DNA from: Rhodanobacter denitrificans
GTDB lineage: Bacteria; Pseudomonadota; Gammaproteobacteria; Xanthomonadales; Rhodanobacteraceae
Length of the DNA: 64,000 nt
Assembly: GCF_003335105.1 (NCBI RefSeq)
Contig: NZ_QFWQ01000003.1
Coordinates: 651,651 to 715,650, forward strand
Reading direction: 5' to 3'
A program made the translations under genes and the position numbers. This document shows, in pieces, positions 27,104 to 35,909 of this stretch. Numbering within the stretch: position 1 is the stretch's first letter; the number at the start of each line of letters is the position of its first letter. Below the pieces are notes generated by a model. That model saw nothing but the letters and a program-made list of their open reading frames with translations, searched no databases and was not told the DNA's origin.

Positions 27104-28471
27104 CTACTCGCCCGCCACCGTCATCCGCTCCAGCAGGATCGACCCGGTGAGGATGTGCGAGCGCGGGTCGACATCGGCGCCTACCGCCACGATGCCGGCG
27201 AACATGTCGCGCAGGTTCGCCGCGATGGTGATGCCTTCGATCGGGTAGGCGATCACGCCGTTTTCCACCCAGAACCCCGACGCACCGCGCGAATAGTCGC
27301 CGGTGACGATGGACACGCCCTGCCCCATCACCTCGGTCACCAGCAGGCCGGTGCCCAGGCGCTGCAGCATGCGCTGGAAATCGCTGCGCTCGCCGTCGGC
27401 CGCGCCCGGCTCCACGATCAGGTTGTGGATGCCACCGGCGTTGCCGGTCGATTGCAGGCCCAGCTTGCGCGCCGAATAGCTGCCCAGCACGTAGCGCGCC
27501 AGCACGCCGCCTTCGACCAGCGCGCTGTCGCGGGTGGCCGCGCCCTCGGCGTCGAAATTGCCGGAGCCCTGCCCGCGCGGCAGGTGCGGCCGCTCGTCGA
27601 TATTCAGCCAGCCCGGCATCACCGGCTTGCCGACATGGTCGAGCAGGAAGCTGGCCTGGCGGTACAGCGCGCCACCGCTGACCGCGCCGAGCAGATGGCC
27701 GACCAACCCGCGCGCCAGCTCCGGCGCGAACAGCACCGGGCACTGCCGCGTGGACAGGCTGCGCGCACCCAGCCGCGCCAGCGTGCGCTCGGCGGCCTTG
27801 TCGCCCAACGCCTGCGCGCTCATGAAATCGCCGGCCGCGCGCACGCTGTCGTACCAGTAGTCGCGCTGCATGCCGCCCTCGTCGCCGGCAATCAGCGCCA
27901 GAGACAGCGAATGCCGCGTGCCACGCTCGCGCCCCACGAAACCGTGCGAATTCGCATACACCGACAGCCCCTGCCCGGCCTGCACGCTGGCGCCGTCGGA
28001 ATTGCTGATGCCGGCATGCGCACGGCCCGCGTCCTCGATGGCGATGCCCAGCTCGATCGCCTGCGCGGTGTCGATGTCCCACGGATGCCACAGGTCGAGG
28101 TCGGGGAATGCCGTGGCCATGCGCGCCGCGTCGGCCAGCCCCGCGGCGGGATCTTCCTCGGTGTAGCGGGCGATCGCGCAGGCCTGGTCCAGCGTCGCCT
28201 GGATCGAATCGGGATGGAGGTCGGCGGTGCTGGCCGAGCCCTTGCGCTGGCCGAAGTACACGGTAAGGCCGAAACCGCGGTCGCGGGTATGCTCCACCGT
28301 CTCCACCTCGCCCAGCCGCACGTTCACGCTCAAGCCCGTGTCGATGCTCGCCGCTACCTCGGCCTGGCTGGCGCCGGCGGCGCGGGCGCGGCGGATCACG
28401 TCCTCGGCCAGCCCGGCGAGGCGGTCGAGTTCGTGCAGGCTGGGGTCCGGGCTGATGGCAACTTCGCTCAC
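27104..28471 (-). CDS. pmbA: Metalloprotease subunit PmbA/TldE
   Basis: TldE is the inactive-looking partner of TldD; together they form a protease known from microcin B17 maturation and CcdA degradation. The 455 residues show the family regions VETVEHTRDRGFGLTVYFG and GNFDAEGAATRDSALVEGG, and no HExxxH, as expected for TldE. Translation starts at GTG (28471) with AGGAAAGCCCGAC upstream. It is divergent from the DUF1653 and darP genes; in E. coli pmbA also lies next to yjgA (darP). A TATTCT -10-like site overlaps a TAGAAT on the other strand near 28500. Confidence 0.93.
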   Translation of the reverse strand: MSEVAISPDPSLHELDRLAGLAEDVIRRARAAGASQAEVAASIDTGLSVNVRLGEVETVEHTRDRGFGLTVYFGQRKGSASTADLHPDSIQATLDQACAIARYTEEDPAAGLADAARMATAFPDLDLWHPWDIDTAQAIELGIAIEDAGRAHAGISNSDGASVQAGQGLSVYANSHGFVGRERGTRHSLSLALIAGDEGGMQRDYWYDSVRAAGDFMSAQALGDKAAERTLARLGARSLSTRQCPVLFAPELARGLVGHLLGAVSGGALYRQASFLLDHVGKPVMPGWLNIDERPHLPRGQGSGNFDAEGAATRDSALVEGGVLARYVLGSYSARKLGLQSTGNAGGIHNLIVEPGAADGERSDFQRMLQRLGTGLLVTEVMGQGVSIVTGDYSRGASGFWVENGVIAYPIEGITIAANLRDMFAGIVAVGADVDPRSHILTGSILLERMTVAGE

Positions 28472-28576
28472 GTCGGGCTTTCCTGGGAATTAGGCGGGTA
28501 GAATAGGCGGTTCGCAGCCGCAGGCACCCGACATGGGGCCACGGCGGCGAAATGAAAAGAGCTGCGGAGAACGCCC

Positions 28577-28837
28577 ATGCAACCCACCGCCGGCATCTAT
28601 CGCCACTACAAGGGCCAGCGCTACCGCGTGCTCGGCACGGCGCATCACAGCGAAACCATGGAGCCGCTGGTGGTCTACCAGGCGCTCTACGGCGACCACG
28701 GACTGTGGGTGCGTCCCGCCGCGATGTTCAGCGAGACCATCGAACTTGACGGCGAACCGATCGCCCGCTTCGCACTCGAGCAGGCCGACGGCGAGGCCGC
28801 CGGCGACGAAACACCCGGCAACAGCCGGCACACCTGA
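28577..28837 (+). CDS. DUF1653 protein
   Basis: An 86-residue soluble protein matching DUF1653: GIYRHYKGQRYRVLGTA, SETMEPLVVYQALYGD and GLWVRPAAMF are the domain's hallmark segments. The function is unknown. It has no signal peptide and an acidic C-terminal tail. It shares the intergenic region with pmbA and precedes darP by 28 bp, so a two-gene transcript is likely; TAGAAT at 28499-28504 is a weak -10 candidate. Confidence 0.85.
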   Translation: MQPTAGIYRHYKGQRYRVLGTAHHSETMEPLVVYQALYGDHGLWVRPAAMFSETIELDGEPIARFALEQADGEAAGDETPGNSRHT

Positions 28838-28865
28838 CCCACCCGCTTTCTTCTGGAATGAACCC

Positions 28866-29417
28866 GTGAGCCCGAGCCGCAGCCGCAACCAGACCGAACT
28901 CGACGATGCGGACTACGGCCCCAGCCGCACCCAGCAACGCCGCGAAGCTCTGGCCATCCTGACCCTCGCCAGCCAGTTGATCGAACTGCCGCCTAGCAAG
29001 CTGGCCAAGCTGGCGCTGCCCGACGACGTGCGCCGCGAGATCGACATCACCCGCCGCATTACCTCGCATGGCGCGAAGAAGCGCCAGCTCGCCTTCCTCG
29101 CCAAGGTGATGCGCCGCTACGACGACGAGGACTTCGCCGCCGTGCGCGCCGAACTCGGCGAAAACCGCGAGAAGCAGCGCCAGGAAACCGCCGCGATGCA
29201 CCGGCTCGAAGCGATGCGCGATCGGCTGGTCGCCGAGGATGAAGCGGCATTGTCCGAACTGATCGCCGAGCATCCGCAGGTCGACCGCCAGCACCTGCGC
29301 TCGCTGGTGCGCCAGGCGCGCATCGAGAAGGACGCGCCGAACAAGCCGCCGCGGGCGTATCGGGAGATCTTTCAGTTGTTGAAGGATCTGCAGGCGGGGG
29401 ATTCGGCCGAAGGCTGA
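28866..29417 (+). CDS. darP: Dual-action ribosomal maturation protein DarP (YjgA)
   Basis: Late 50S assembly factor that associates with pre-large subunits. The 183-residue protein (E. coli YjgA 183) is highly charged and helical. It carries YGPSRTQQRREALAILTLAS, LIELPPSKLAKLALPDDVR and KRQLAFLAKVMRRYD. The start is GTG at 28866 following TGGAATGAACCC; an ATG nearby is out of frame. No terminator is obvious; the palindromic spacer follows. Confidence 0.9.
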   Translation: MSPSRSRNQTELDDADYGPSRTQQRREALAILTLASQLIELPPSKLAKLALPDDVRREIDITRRITSHGAKKRQLAFLAKVMRRYDDEDFAAVRAELGENREKQRQETAAMHRLEAMRDRLVAEDEAALSELIAEHPQVDRQHLRSLVRQARIEKDAPNKPPRAYREIFQLLKDLQAGDSAEG

Positions 29418-30141
29418 TAAGAGGCACGCGCAGGAGCGCACCCCGTCCACAAGGGACTTCCTTTGGTCGTGCGCGATGCTCTTGCTCTACCGATTCTTGC
29501 ATCGGCCCGCGTAAGGCGGGCATTGCCCGCCGGCTTTTCTCGCGTGTTACCTCGCATCGCTGCCTCTCGCAGGAATCAGCCCGCGGGCCATGCTCTCGCC
29601 TATTTTTTTCAGAGCAACAGCTTTCGCCCTCCTTCGGAGGCCTAGTTACTTCCTCTTTGCGTGGCCACGCGTACGCAGGATGCGTGCGCGAACAGCGAAG
29701 CTGGCCCAAAGGGCGGAGGGCAGGATGCCCGGAGTAAAGAGAAAGGCCACCCCGCTTGGCGCTTGCCACCCATCCATGGGTGGCAAGTCCGTGAGCCGGG
29801 GCCGGGCTTTTCGACCGGACTCCTGTCCGGACGAAATGGAATCGACATCCCGGTCGATTCCCGCTGCGCGGCCTATCGTCCCCGACTCACCGCCGCACAG
29901 GGGCCCCGGTAGAGCAGCGGGCGATCCTGGCCCGCACTACTCAGAAGAGCCAAAGCAACAGCAACAGCCTCCACGAAACCCGGGCGGTTCGCTTCGCCGC
30001 TCGCATGCGCTCCTGAGCATGCAAGGGGAAGGTGACTCGGCCGCCGCAGGCGGGCGAAAGCGCTGCGTTCTGCTCCGACAATCAGACGGCCAAAACACTC
30101 CATCGCAATCACCCTTCGACTTTGCAGCGCGGATGTCGTGC
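29418..30141. repeat. Gene-free palindromic mosaic spacer
   Basis: About 720 bp with no supportable gene. It carries many short inverted repeats: GCCCGC..GCGGGC near 29508, CCTCC-TTC-GGAGG near 29630, the 26-nt palindrome at 29762-29787 and CCGGAC-TCCT-GTCCGG (29815-29830). Conceptual translations such as KEKGHPAWRLPPIHGWQ and SVSRGRAFRPDSCPD resemble spurious hypothetical proteins I recall from many Xanthomonadales genomes. That points to a dispersed non-coding repeat. Open frames crossing it continue antisense into the cytochrome gene and are not genes. Confidence 0.6.
29762..29787. repeat. CATCCATG-type palindrome
   Basis: CTTGCCACCCA and TGGGTGGCAAG flank TCCA, a perfect 11-bp inverted repeat with a CATCCATG centre. 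Related centres occur at 50035-50052 and 55756-55773. Confidence 0.6.
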
Positions 30142-31527
30142 TCAGATCGCCAGCCACACGTAGCAGTAGAGCGTGTTGTTGTCCTTGGCGTTGCGCCCTG
30201 CTCCGTCGACGTCGTGCACCCGCCCGCTGAAACGGTTGAAGTAGGTGTATTGCAGGCCCAGGCGCACGTTGGCCCACGGTTGATGCCACGATGTGGACTG
30301 GCCGAACGGGCTGTAGTCGAGCTCGACGCTTTCGCCCTGGGTGTTCGGCGAGCCGTCGTTGCCGTAAAGCGTGACGTCCTTGCTGCCGTTGTAGACGAAC
30401 GACGCCAGGGTCACGCCGTAGGTATGTCGGTACCAGTAGCTGCCCTTGAGGTTGAGCGACTGCAGGGTGTTGTGCAGGTTGTCCGATCCGCCGCCGCCCC
30501 AGGTGGCGTCCAGCTTCTGGCTCTCGTGGACGTACAGCCCGTCGACGGTGATCGTGTGGTCGCCATTGACGTACATATAGCTGGAATCCACGCCGAAGTC
30601 GCGGAACCGGTCGGTCGGGCCGGGCAGCGCCACCGAGTCACCGATGTCGTTGGTGCCGACCTGCCCGCGGCGCATGTTCAGCATGAAGCCGCCGACCGAG
30701 AAGCTGCCGGTGGGCAGGTTCCAGGTGTAGGCCAGGCGCGCATACGGCGTGACCCCGCTGAGGCGGCCGTCGAAGTGGGCATTGACGTGGTGCAGGAACG
30801 CCGACGACAGCGAGCGATAACCGCCCAGCTCCATGTACCAGGCGCCGTCCAGCTGCATGTAGGCGCTGACGCCGACCACCTGCCCCGCCAAGCCGCCGAG
30901 CAGCATCGGCTGCGCAGGCGTCCCCGGAGCCAGATCGGCCGACATGTAGGGGTACTTCCAAGCGGGTGCGGTATTGAACACGTCGCTGACGGTGGGGTTG
31001 TTGTTGAGCGAGATGCCCCAGATGCCGCTGTGGCTGCCATGGCTGAACATGCGCGCATAGCGCCAGTCCATGTTGTCCCAGCCAAGCAGGCCGCCGTTCT
31101 CGGAGTAGGTGGCCTGCGCGAACACGCCGATGTGCTCGCTCAGGCGGCCGGCGAGGAACGCCGAGACCTGCTGCAGTTCGGTATTGTTGTTGGTGCCGAA
31201 GCCGTTGGCCGGAGCCGCCGTCTGGGCTTTCTGCGTGTGGGTGAACGACTCGACCAGCATTGCCGACAGCGGCACGTCGGTCTGGTCGCCGACCTTCATG
31301 GTGTAGCCCATCAGCTTGAACTGGCGCCCGAACTGGGTGAGTTCCGGCCCGAAGCCGCCCACGTGGCAGGCCACGCAAGGCTGCTGGGTCTGTCGTGCGT
31401 ACGAAGGCACCGCCGATGCCAGGGTGGGTATGCCCAACCATGCGAGCGCGACCAGCACGATCCAGCGCGGCGGTCGAGATAAGGCGGCGAACCAGCTCGA
31501 AACAAGGCTATTCCGGCGAGTATCCAT
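30142..31527 (-). CDS. Outer membrane beta-barrel protein with N-terminal c-type heme motif
   Basis: The 461-residue precursor begins MDTRRNSLV, with a long signal peptide ending near LASA (residue 39). A single heme-attachment motif CVACH sits at residues 51-55, and the conserved segment GGFGPELTQFGRQFKLMGYT follows. The rest (about 90-461) has alternating hydrophobic/aromatic strands and Gly/Asn-rich turns, as in a porin-like barrel, though the C-terminus is WLAI rather than the classical Phe. The ATG at 31527 has GGGGAG seven bases upstream; GTG at 31542 and ATG at 31533 are alternatives. Function is unknown; possibly electron transfer across the outer membrane. A perfect FNR-like dyad lies 74 bp upstream. 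Confidence 0.75.
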   Translation of the reverse strand: MDTRRNSLVSSWFAALSRPPRWIVLVALAWLGIPTLASAVPSYARQTQQPCVACHVGGFGPELTQFGRQFKLMGYTMKVGDQTDVPLSAMLVESFTHTQKAQTAAPANGFGTNNNTELQQVSAFLAGRLSEHIGVFAQATYSENGGLLGWDNMDWRYARMFSHGSHSGIWGISLNNNPTVSDVFNTAPAWKYPYMSADLAPGTPAQPMLLGGLAGQVVGVSAYMQLDGAWYMELGGYRSLSSAFLHHVNAHFDGRLSGVTPYARLAYTWNLPTGSFSVGGFMLNMRRGQVGTNDIGDSVALPGPTDRFRDFGVDSSYMYVNGDHTITVDGLYVHESQKLDATWGGGGSDNLHNTLQSLNLKGSYWYRHTYGVTLASFVYNGSKDVTLYGNDGSPNTQGESVELDYSPFGQSTSWHQPWANVRLGLQYTYFNRFSGRVHDVDGAGRNAKDNNTLYCYVWLAI

Positions 31528-31600
31528 GTACATGCTCCCCACGATTCCAGCGTGATGACTGGGTGTGAGTGCAGTCTTGGTCTAGCGGATGCGCCGGATA

Positions 31601-31614
31601 TTGACTCCAGTCAA
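31601..31614 (-). promoter_or_regulatory. FNR/Anr-like inverted repeat upstream of the cytochrome-porin gene
   Basis: TTGAC-TCCA-GTCAA is a perfect dyad with the 4-bp spacing of FNR-family boxes (consensus TTGAT-N4-ATCAA). It lies between tldD and the cytochrome-porin gene, 74 bp before the latter's ATG. The -10 hexamers at matching distance (TAGACC, AAGACT) are weak, so the regulatory role is inference. Confidence 0.45.
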
Positions 31615-31690
31615 AAGTGGGCCTTCCGGCACTGGCGCGGAATGTCGCAGCCTGGTGATACCTGACACGTGTCGCCGTTGCCGGCGAGGC

Positions 31691-33130
31691 TCAGGACGCC
31701 GTACCGCCGACTGTCATCGAGTCGATCTTCAGCGTCGGCTGGCCCACGCCGACCGGCACGCTCTGGCCGTCCTTGCCGCACACGCCCACGCCCTCGTCCA
31801 GCGCCAGGTCGTTGCCGATCATCGAGACGCGGTTGAGTACCTCGGGGCCGCTGCCGATCAGGGTGGCGCCCTTCACCGGGCGGGTGATCCTGCCGTCCTC
31901 GATCAGGTAGGCCTCGGATGCGGAGAAGGTGAACTTGCCGTTGGTGATGTCGACCTGGCCGCCGCCGAAGTTCGGCGCGTACAGGCCCTTCTTCACCGAG
32001 CGGATGATCTCGGCCGGGTCGTGCTGGCCGGCCAGCATGTAGGTGTTGGTCATGCGCGGCATCGGCAGCGCGGTGAACGATTCGCGGCGGCCGTTGCCGG
32101 TGGGGGTCATGCCCATCAGGCGGGCATTGAGCTTGTCCTGCATGTAGCCTTTCAGGATGCCGTCCTCGATCAGCGTGGTGCACTCGGTCGGGGTGCCCTC
32201 GTCGTCGATGCTGAGCGAACCGCGGCGGCCGGCAAGCGTGCCATCGTCGACGATGGTGACGCCCTTGGCGGCGACGCGCTGGCCGAGGCGACCGGCGAAG
32301 GCGGAGCTGCCCTTGCGGTTGAAGTCGCCTTCCAGGCCGTGGCCGATCGCCTCGTGCAGCAGCACGCCGGGCCAGCCGGGGCCGAGCACCACAGTCATCT
32401 GGCCGGCGGGCGCGTCGACGGAATCCAGGTTCACCAGCGCCTGGCGCACGGCTTCGTCGGCGAAGCGCAGAGCGCGGCCGTTCTCGATCAGCTCGCGGTA
32501 ACCGTAACGGCCGCCGCCGCCGGCGTAGCCCTGCTCGCGGCGACCGTTGGCTTCGGCGATCACCTGCACGTTGATGCGCACCAGCGGACGCACGTCGGCG
32601 GCGAGGGTGCCGTCGGAGGCCGCGATCAGCACGGTGTCGATGGTGGCGGCCATGCTGACGATGACCTGTTTGATGCGCGGGTCGCGCGAGCGCGCGTACG
32701 CATCCACCTCGCGCAGCAGCGCGATCTTGTCCGGGTTGGGCAGGCTCTCGACCGGGTCGATCGCCGGGTACAGCGCCCGCGAGCCATTCAGCGCCAGCGG
32801 CTTGCCGACACCGCGGCCGTCGTGGGCGATCGCGCGCGCGGCCTTTGACGCTTCCAGCAGTTGCGGCAGCACGATCTCGTCGGAATAGGCGAAGCCGGTC
32901 TTCTCGCCCGAGATCGCACGCACTCCCACGCCCTGCTCGATGGAGTGGCTGCCGTCCTTGACGATGCCCTCCTCCAGCGTCCACGACTCACTGCGCGAAT
33001 GCTGGAAGTACAGGTCGGCGGCGTCGATCGCGGGGCCCATCAACTGTGAGAACACGCGGTCGAGGTCGCCGGTGGCGAGGCCGCCGGGAGCCAGCAGCTT
33101 GTTTTCGGCGAGGGTGATCAGGGAATCCAT
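31691..33130 (-). CDS. tldD: Metalloprotease TldD
   Basis: Catalytic partner of TldE/PmbA. The 479 residues include [13 protein letters not shown], the HExxxH zinc motif, and downstream [20 protein letters not shown]. The start [18 protein letters not shown] fits the family; an upstream in-frame extension would add a Cys-rich segment not seen in TldD. No Shine-Dalgarno is visible. In E. coli tldD directly follows yhdP, but here a regulator cluster is inserted between them. Confidence 0.95.
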   Translation of the reverse strand: MDSLITLAENKLLAPGGLATGDLDRVFSQLMGPAIDAADLYFQHSRSESWTLEEGIVKDGSHSIEQGVGVRAISGEKTGFAYSDEIVLPQLLEASKAARAIAHDGRGVGKPLALNGSRALYPAIDPVESLPNPDKIALLREVDAYARSRDPRIKQVIVSMAATIDTVLIAASDGTLAADVRPLVRINVQVIAEANGRREQGYAGGGGRYGYRELIENGRALRFADEAVRQALVNLDSVDAPAGQMTVVLGPGWPGVLLHEAIGHGLEGDFNRKGSSAFAGRLGQRVAAKGVTIVDDGTLAGRRGSLSIDDEGTPTECTTLIEDGILKGYMQDKLNARLMGMTPTGNGRRESFTALPMPRMTNTYMLAGQHDPAEIIRSVKKGLYAPNFGGGQVDITNGKFTFSASEAYLIEDGRITRPVKGATLIGSGPEVLNRVSMIGNDLALDEGVGVCGKDGQSVPVGVGQPTLKIDSMTVGGTAS

Positions 33131-33287
33131 GCAGAAACCAATGCAATACAGTGAACCTATGATGGTGGCATACCGCCCGGTTTCAACGCATGGCATTGCC
33201 GCGCACCGCCAAGGCCCGGCAACGGGACCGGGTCTTCAGGAGCTTCAAGTTGGCGAACGGACGCGAGCAGCGGGCTCGCCCCGGCGA

Positions 33288-33527
33288 TCAGTTCTGCTTT
33301 GGCGGGTTCACCACAATGACGAGGCAGAGGGGGGAGTGGCGCTCGACGGCGATGCTCCTGATGTCGGCAAGGTCGAAACGATAGATCGTCGGCTCGGCTC
33401 TGCCCTTGGACCCGGAGGCTCCCCGCCCGGATTCGCGAGCCTCACGTCGCCGCGGTGCGGCGGCCTGCTTGCCGATGGCGGGGGTACTGGCGGCGCGTAA
33501 TTGTTCGCGATTGAGCTTGGTTGCCAT
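33288..33527 (-). CDS. Small hypothetical protein (79 aa) coupled to the TPR regulator gene
   Basis: Not recognised. The N-terminal half is basic and low-complexity (KQAAAPRRREARESGRG). The second half is compact with alternating hydrophobics (TIYRFDLADIRSIAVERHSP, LCLVIVVNPPKQN), possibly a small beta domain. The start at 33527 has GGAGG six bases upstream. It starts two bases after the stop of the regulator gene, so the two are almost certainly cotranscribed and translationally coupled. It could be a partner or effector of that regulator. Confidence 0.65.
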   Translation of the reverse strand: MATKLNREQLRAASTPAIGKQAAAPRRREARESGRGASGSKGRAEPTIYRFDLADIRSIAVERHSPLCLVIVVNPPKQN

Positions 33528-33529
33528 GG

Positions 33530-35767
33530 TCATCCTCCGGCTGAGTACCCCGCACTCGAAGGCGGGGCGGGTGGTTCCGTGCCCCGGGACGTGCCCGCCG
33601 GCGGCGGCGGAGACCACAAGCCCAGGCGACGGAAGGTGTAGTTGCTGGAGATCTGGGTTTCGGCGATGCCGGCGGCGCGCGCGGCCTGCAACCGCTGGCG
33701 GGCCGCACCGGGATCGCCCAGCAAGGCAAAGGTTTCCGCATTGAACAAGGCTACTTCGCCGGGCTGGCCGCCCAGCGCCTCGGCGCGCACGGCCAGCTGG
33801 CGAGCTTCGGCCGGGTCGCCAAGAATCGCCCGGTACAGGCCGAGCAAGGCGACAGCCTGGGCGTCATCGGGCTTGGCCCGCAGGTAGCGTTCGGCGCGCG
33901 AGGCAGCTGCCTCGAACGCCTTGCGCGTGTCGGCAGGATTCGACGCCGGGTCCGCCCGCAAGGCCTCTCCCAGGTTGCCCCAAGCCCTGAAATCGTCGGG
34001 GGTCAGCGTCGTGGCCTGGCGCCGCAGCGCCACCGCGGCGGCATAGTCGCCATGCTGGTACCTGAGCTCGCCGAGGTTGGTCAGCGTGTCCGCCGCCGGA
34101 CTGATCTCGATGGCGCGCTCCAGCGCCTGCGCAGCGGCCGCGTTGTTGCCCGCCCTCATGTACAGGGCGCCCAGCGTGCCCCACCGGTCCGCGTTCTTCG
34201 GGTCCAGCTCGACGGCGCGGCGATACGAGGCCACGGCCTGGGGAATCTTGCCGTCGAGGTACTGCTGGTAGCCGATCGAGGCATGGATGTAGGCGTCGTC
34301 GGGGCGCAGTTTCAGCGCCTGCTGGAACTCCGCCAGGGCAAGGTCGCCGTGCCCTTGCGCCGCGTAGACACTGGCCATGCCCACGTGCGCGTACATGGCC
34401 TGGCCCGGCGCCTGTACGCTCTTGCGATAGTGCTGCAACGCGCGTTCGGGATCACCGGCGACGCGGTACAGGTCGCCCAGCGCCTGGTCCACCTCCGGCG
34501 CGCCCGGATCCATCCGCTCGGCCTGCTGGCAGGCCGCCTTGGCGTTGTCCAGCGCAGTCGGACTGCGCTGGCTCTGGAAGCGCCAGGTCTCGGCGTGGCA
34601 GATGCCCGCCTGTGCCTTGGCGAACCCGCTGTCCTGCTTCAGGGCCTGGCCGAAGTGCGCGATCGCCTGGTCGGCGGCATCCGGCTGGTCGGGGTGCCGC
34701 AGCAGTTGCATGCCCTGCAGGTAGGTGTCGAACGCCGCCTCGCTGCGGGTGGCGGCCAGGCGTTTCGATAGCGCGCTGTCCTCGCCTGGGATCGCGCCCA
34801 ACAGCGCATGCACCACCTCTTCGGCGATGTCGCTCTGGGTGTCGAAGACGTCGGAAAGCTCGCGGTCGTAGGTGTGGCTCCACAGAGTGAAGCCGGTGGC
34901 GGTGTCGGTCAGCCGCGCCGTGATGCGAAGGCGCGCGCCTTCGCGGCGCACGCTGGCGCTGAGGATCGAGGCCACGCCCAGCCGGTCGCCCAGCGCCCTG
35001 GCGTCGACGGCATCCCTGCTGGCGGCGGGGGACACCGAGGCGGCCACCTTCAGGCCCTTCACGCCGGCCAGCGCGTCGCGCATTTCCTCAGCCAGCCCTT
35101 CGGCGAAGTAGTCGTCACCGGGCCGGCCGCTGAGGTTGGCGAACGGCAGCACGGCCACCGAGGCCGCGACAGGCCGGGGCGGCGGCTTGTGGCGCTGGAT
35201 GGTCAGCCACGCAGCCAGCCCCGCCAGCAACACGATCGCGCCCAGCATAAACCAGCGCCCCGGCCTCGCAAGGGCAGGCCCCTCGGCGCTCCACATCCGC
35301 GGCGTTTCCGGCGGCCGACTGACTGGGAACGGCGCAGGTTCGGCGGCCTCGGCCGGTAGCGGCACGGTGACGGCCGGTGATGGTGCCTCCTCCGGCACCG
35401 CGGCCGCGGCGTCATCCACGGTGCCGTCCAGTTGCCCGATGAAGCTGTAGCCCAGGGCATGTCGTGTCTGGATGTAGCGCGGCTGCTGGGGGTCCTCGTC
35501 CAGCGCATGGCGCAGTTGGGCAATGACGCGGGTCAGCACGCCCGGAGTGACGTGGCGGTGGCCCCAGACCTGATCGAGCAGGTCGTCGCGGCCGATCAGT
35601 TCGCCTGGGCGCTGCAGCAGCGCCAGCAGCACCGCGAAGGCTTTCGGCTCCACCGGCTGCGGAACGCCGGCCCGCAACAGGGTGTGCGCGGCCGGATCGA
35701 CCACGATGTCGCCGAAGCGATAAGGCGCAGCCCCCCCGTTGCGCGCGCCCGATTCGGTCCGATCCAT
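33530..35767 (-). CDS. Membrane-anchored winged-helix regulator with TolB-like and TPR domains
   Basis: A 745-residue CadC/ToxR-like one-component regulator. Residues 14-112 form an OmpR-type winged helix (PYRFGDIVVDPAAHTLLRAG, ending RYIQTRHALGYSFIG). A Pro/Ala linker and one membrane segment (about 172-190, WFMLGAIVLLAGLAAWLTI) follow. A TolB/FlgO-like alpha/beta domain begins SVAVLPFANLSG and contains DDYFAEGLAEEMRDAL, and about eight TPR units occupy residues 330-700. The DNA-binding part is cytosolic and the sensor part probably periplasmic. It is divergent from the DUF1232-like gene and coupled to the 79-residue gene; targets are unknown. Confidence 0.85.
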   Translation of the reverse strand: MDRTESGARNGGAAPYRFGDIVVDPAAHTLLRAGVPQPVEPKAFAVLLALLQRPGELIGRDDLLDQVWGHRHVTPGVLTRVIAQLRHALDEDPQQPRYIQTRHALGYSFIGQLDGTVDDAAAAVPEEAPSPAVTVPLPAEAAEPAPFPVSRPPETPRMWSAEGPALARPGRWFMLGAIVLLAGLAAWLTIQRHKPPPRPVAASVAVLPFANLSGRPGDDYFAEGLAEEMRDALAGVKGLKVAASVSPAASRDAVDARALGDRLGVASILSASVRREGARLRITARLTDTATGFTLWSHTYDRELSDVFDTQSDIAEEVVHALLGAIPGEDSALSKRLAATRSEAAFDTYLQGMQLLRHPDQPDAADQAIAHFGQALKQDSGFAKAQAGICHAETWRFQSQRSPTALDNAKAACQQAERMDPGAPEVDQALGDLYRVAGDPERALQHYRKSVQAPGQAMYAHVGMASVYAAQGHGDLALAEFQQALKLRPDDAYIHASIGYQQYLDGKIPQAVASYRRAVELDPKNADRWGTLGALYMRAGNNAAAAQALERAIEISPAADTLTNLGELRYQHGDYAAAVALRRQATTLTPDDFRAWGNLGEALRADPASNPADTRKAFEAAASRAERYLRAKPDDAQAVALLGLYRAILGDPAEARQLAVRAEALGGQPGEVALFNAETFALLGDPGAARQRLQAARAAGIAETQISSNYTFRRLGLWSPPPPAGTSRGTEPPAPPSSAGYSAGG

Positions 35768-35909
35768 CGGGAAGCCCTCAGGCGATCACACAAACCTCAG
35801 TGTTCGCTCATGCAAGCCCTGCATCTCCATCATGACTCAAAACGGCCGCGGGATGGAGTCTTTCCCCGCGCCGCAAGTCGCGGCGCATCAACCCGTCCGG
35901 AGGCACACC

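Noticed and set aside
29661-29912. An 83-codon frame in the spacer (starts MATRTQDACANSEAG)
   Set aside because: Resembles spurious repeat-derived hypothetical proteins and lacks a ribosome binding site; treated as part of the repeat.
29590-31482. A long + strand frame running from the mosaic spacer into the cytochrome gene
   Set aside because: It is antisense to a gene with signal peptide, heme motif and good ribosome binding site, and has none itself.
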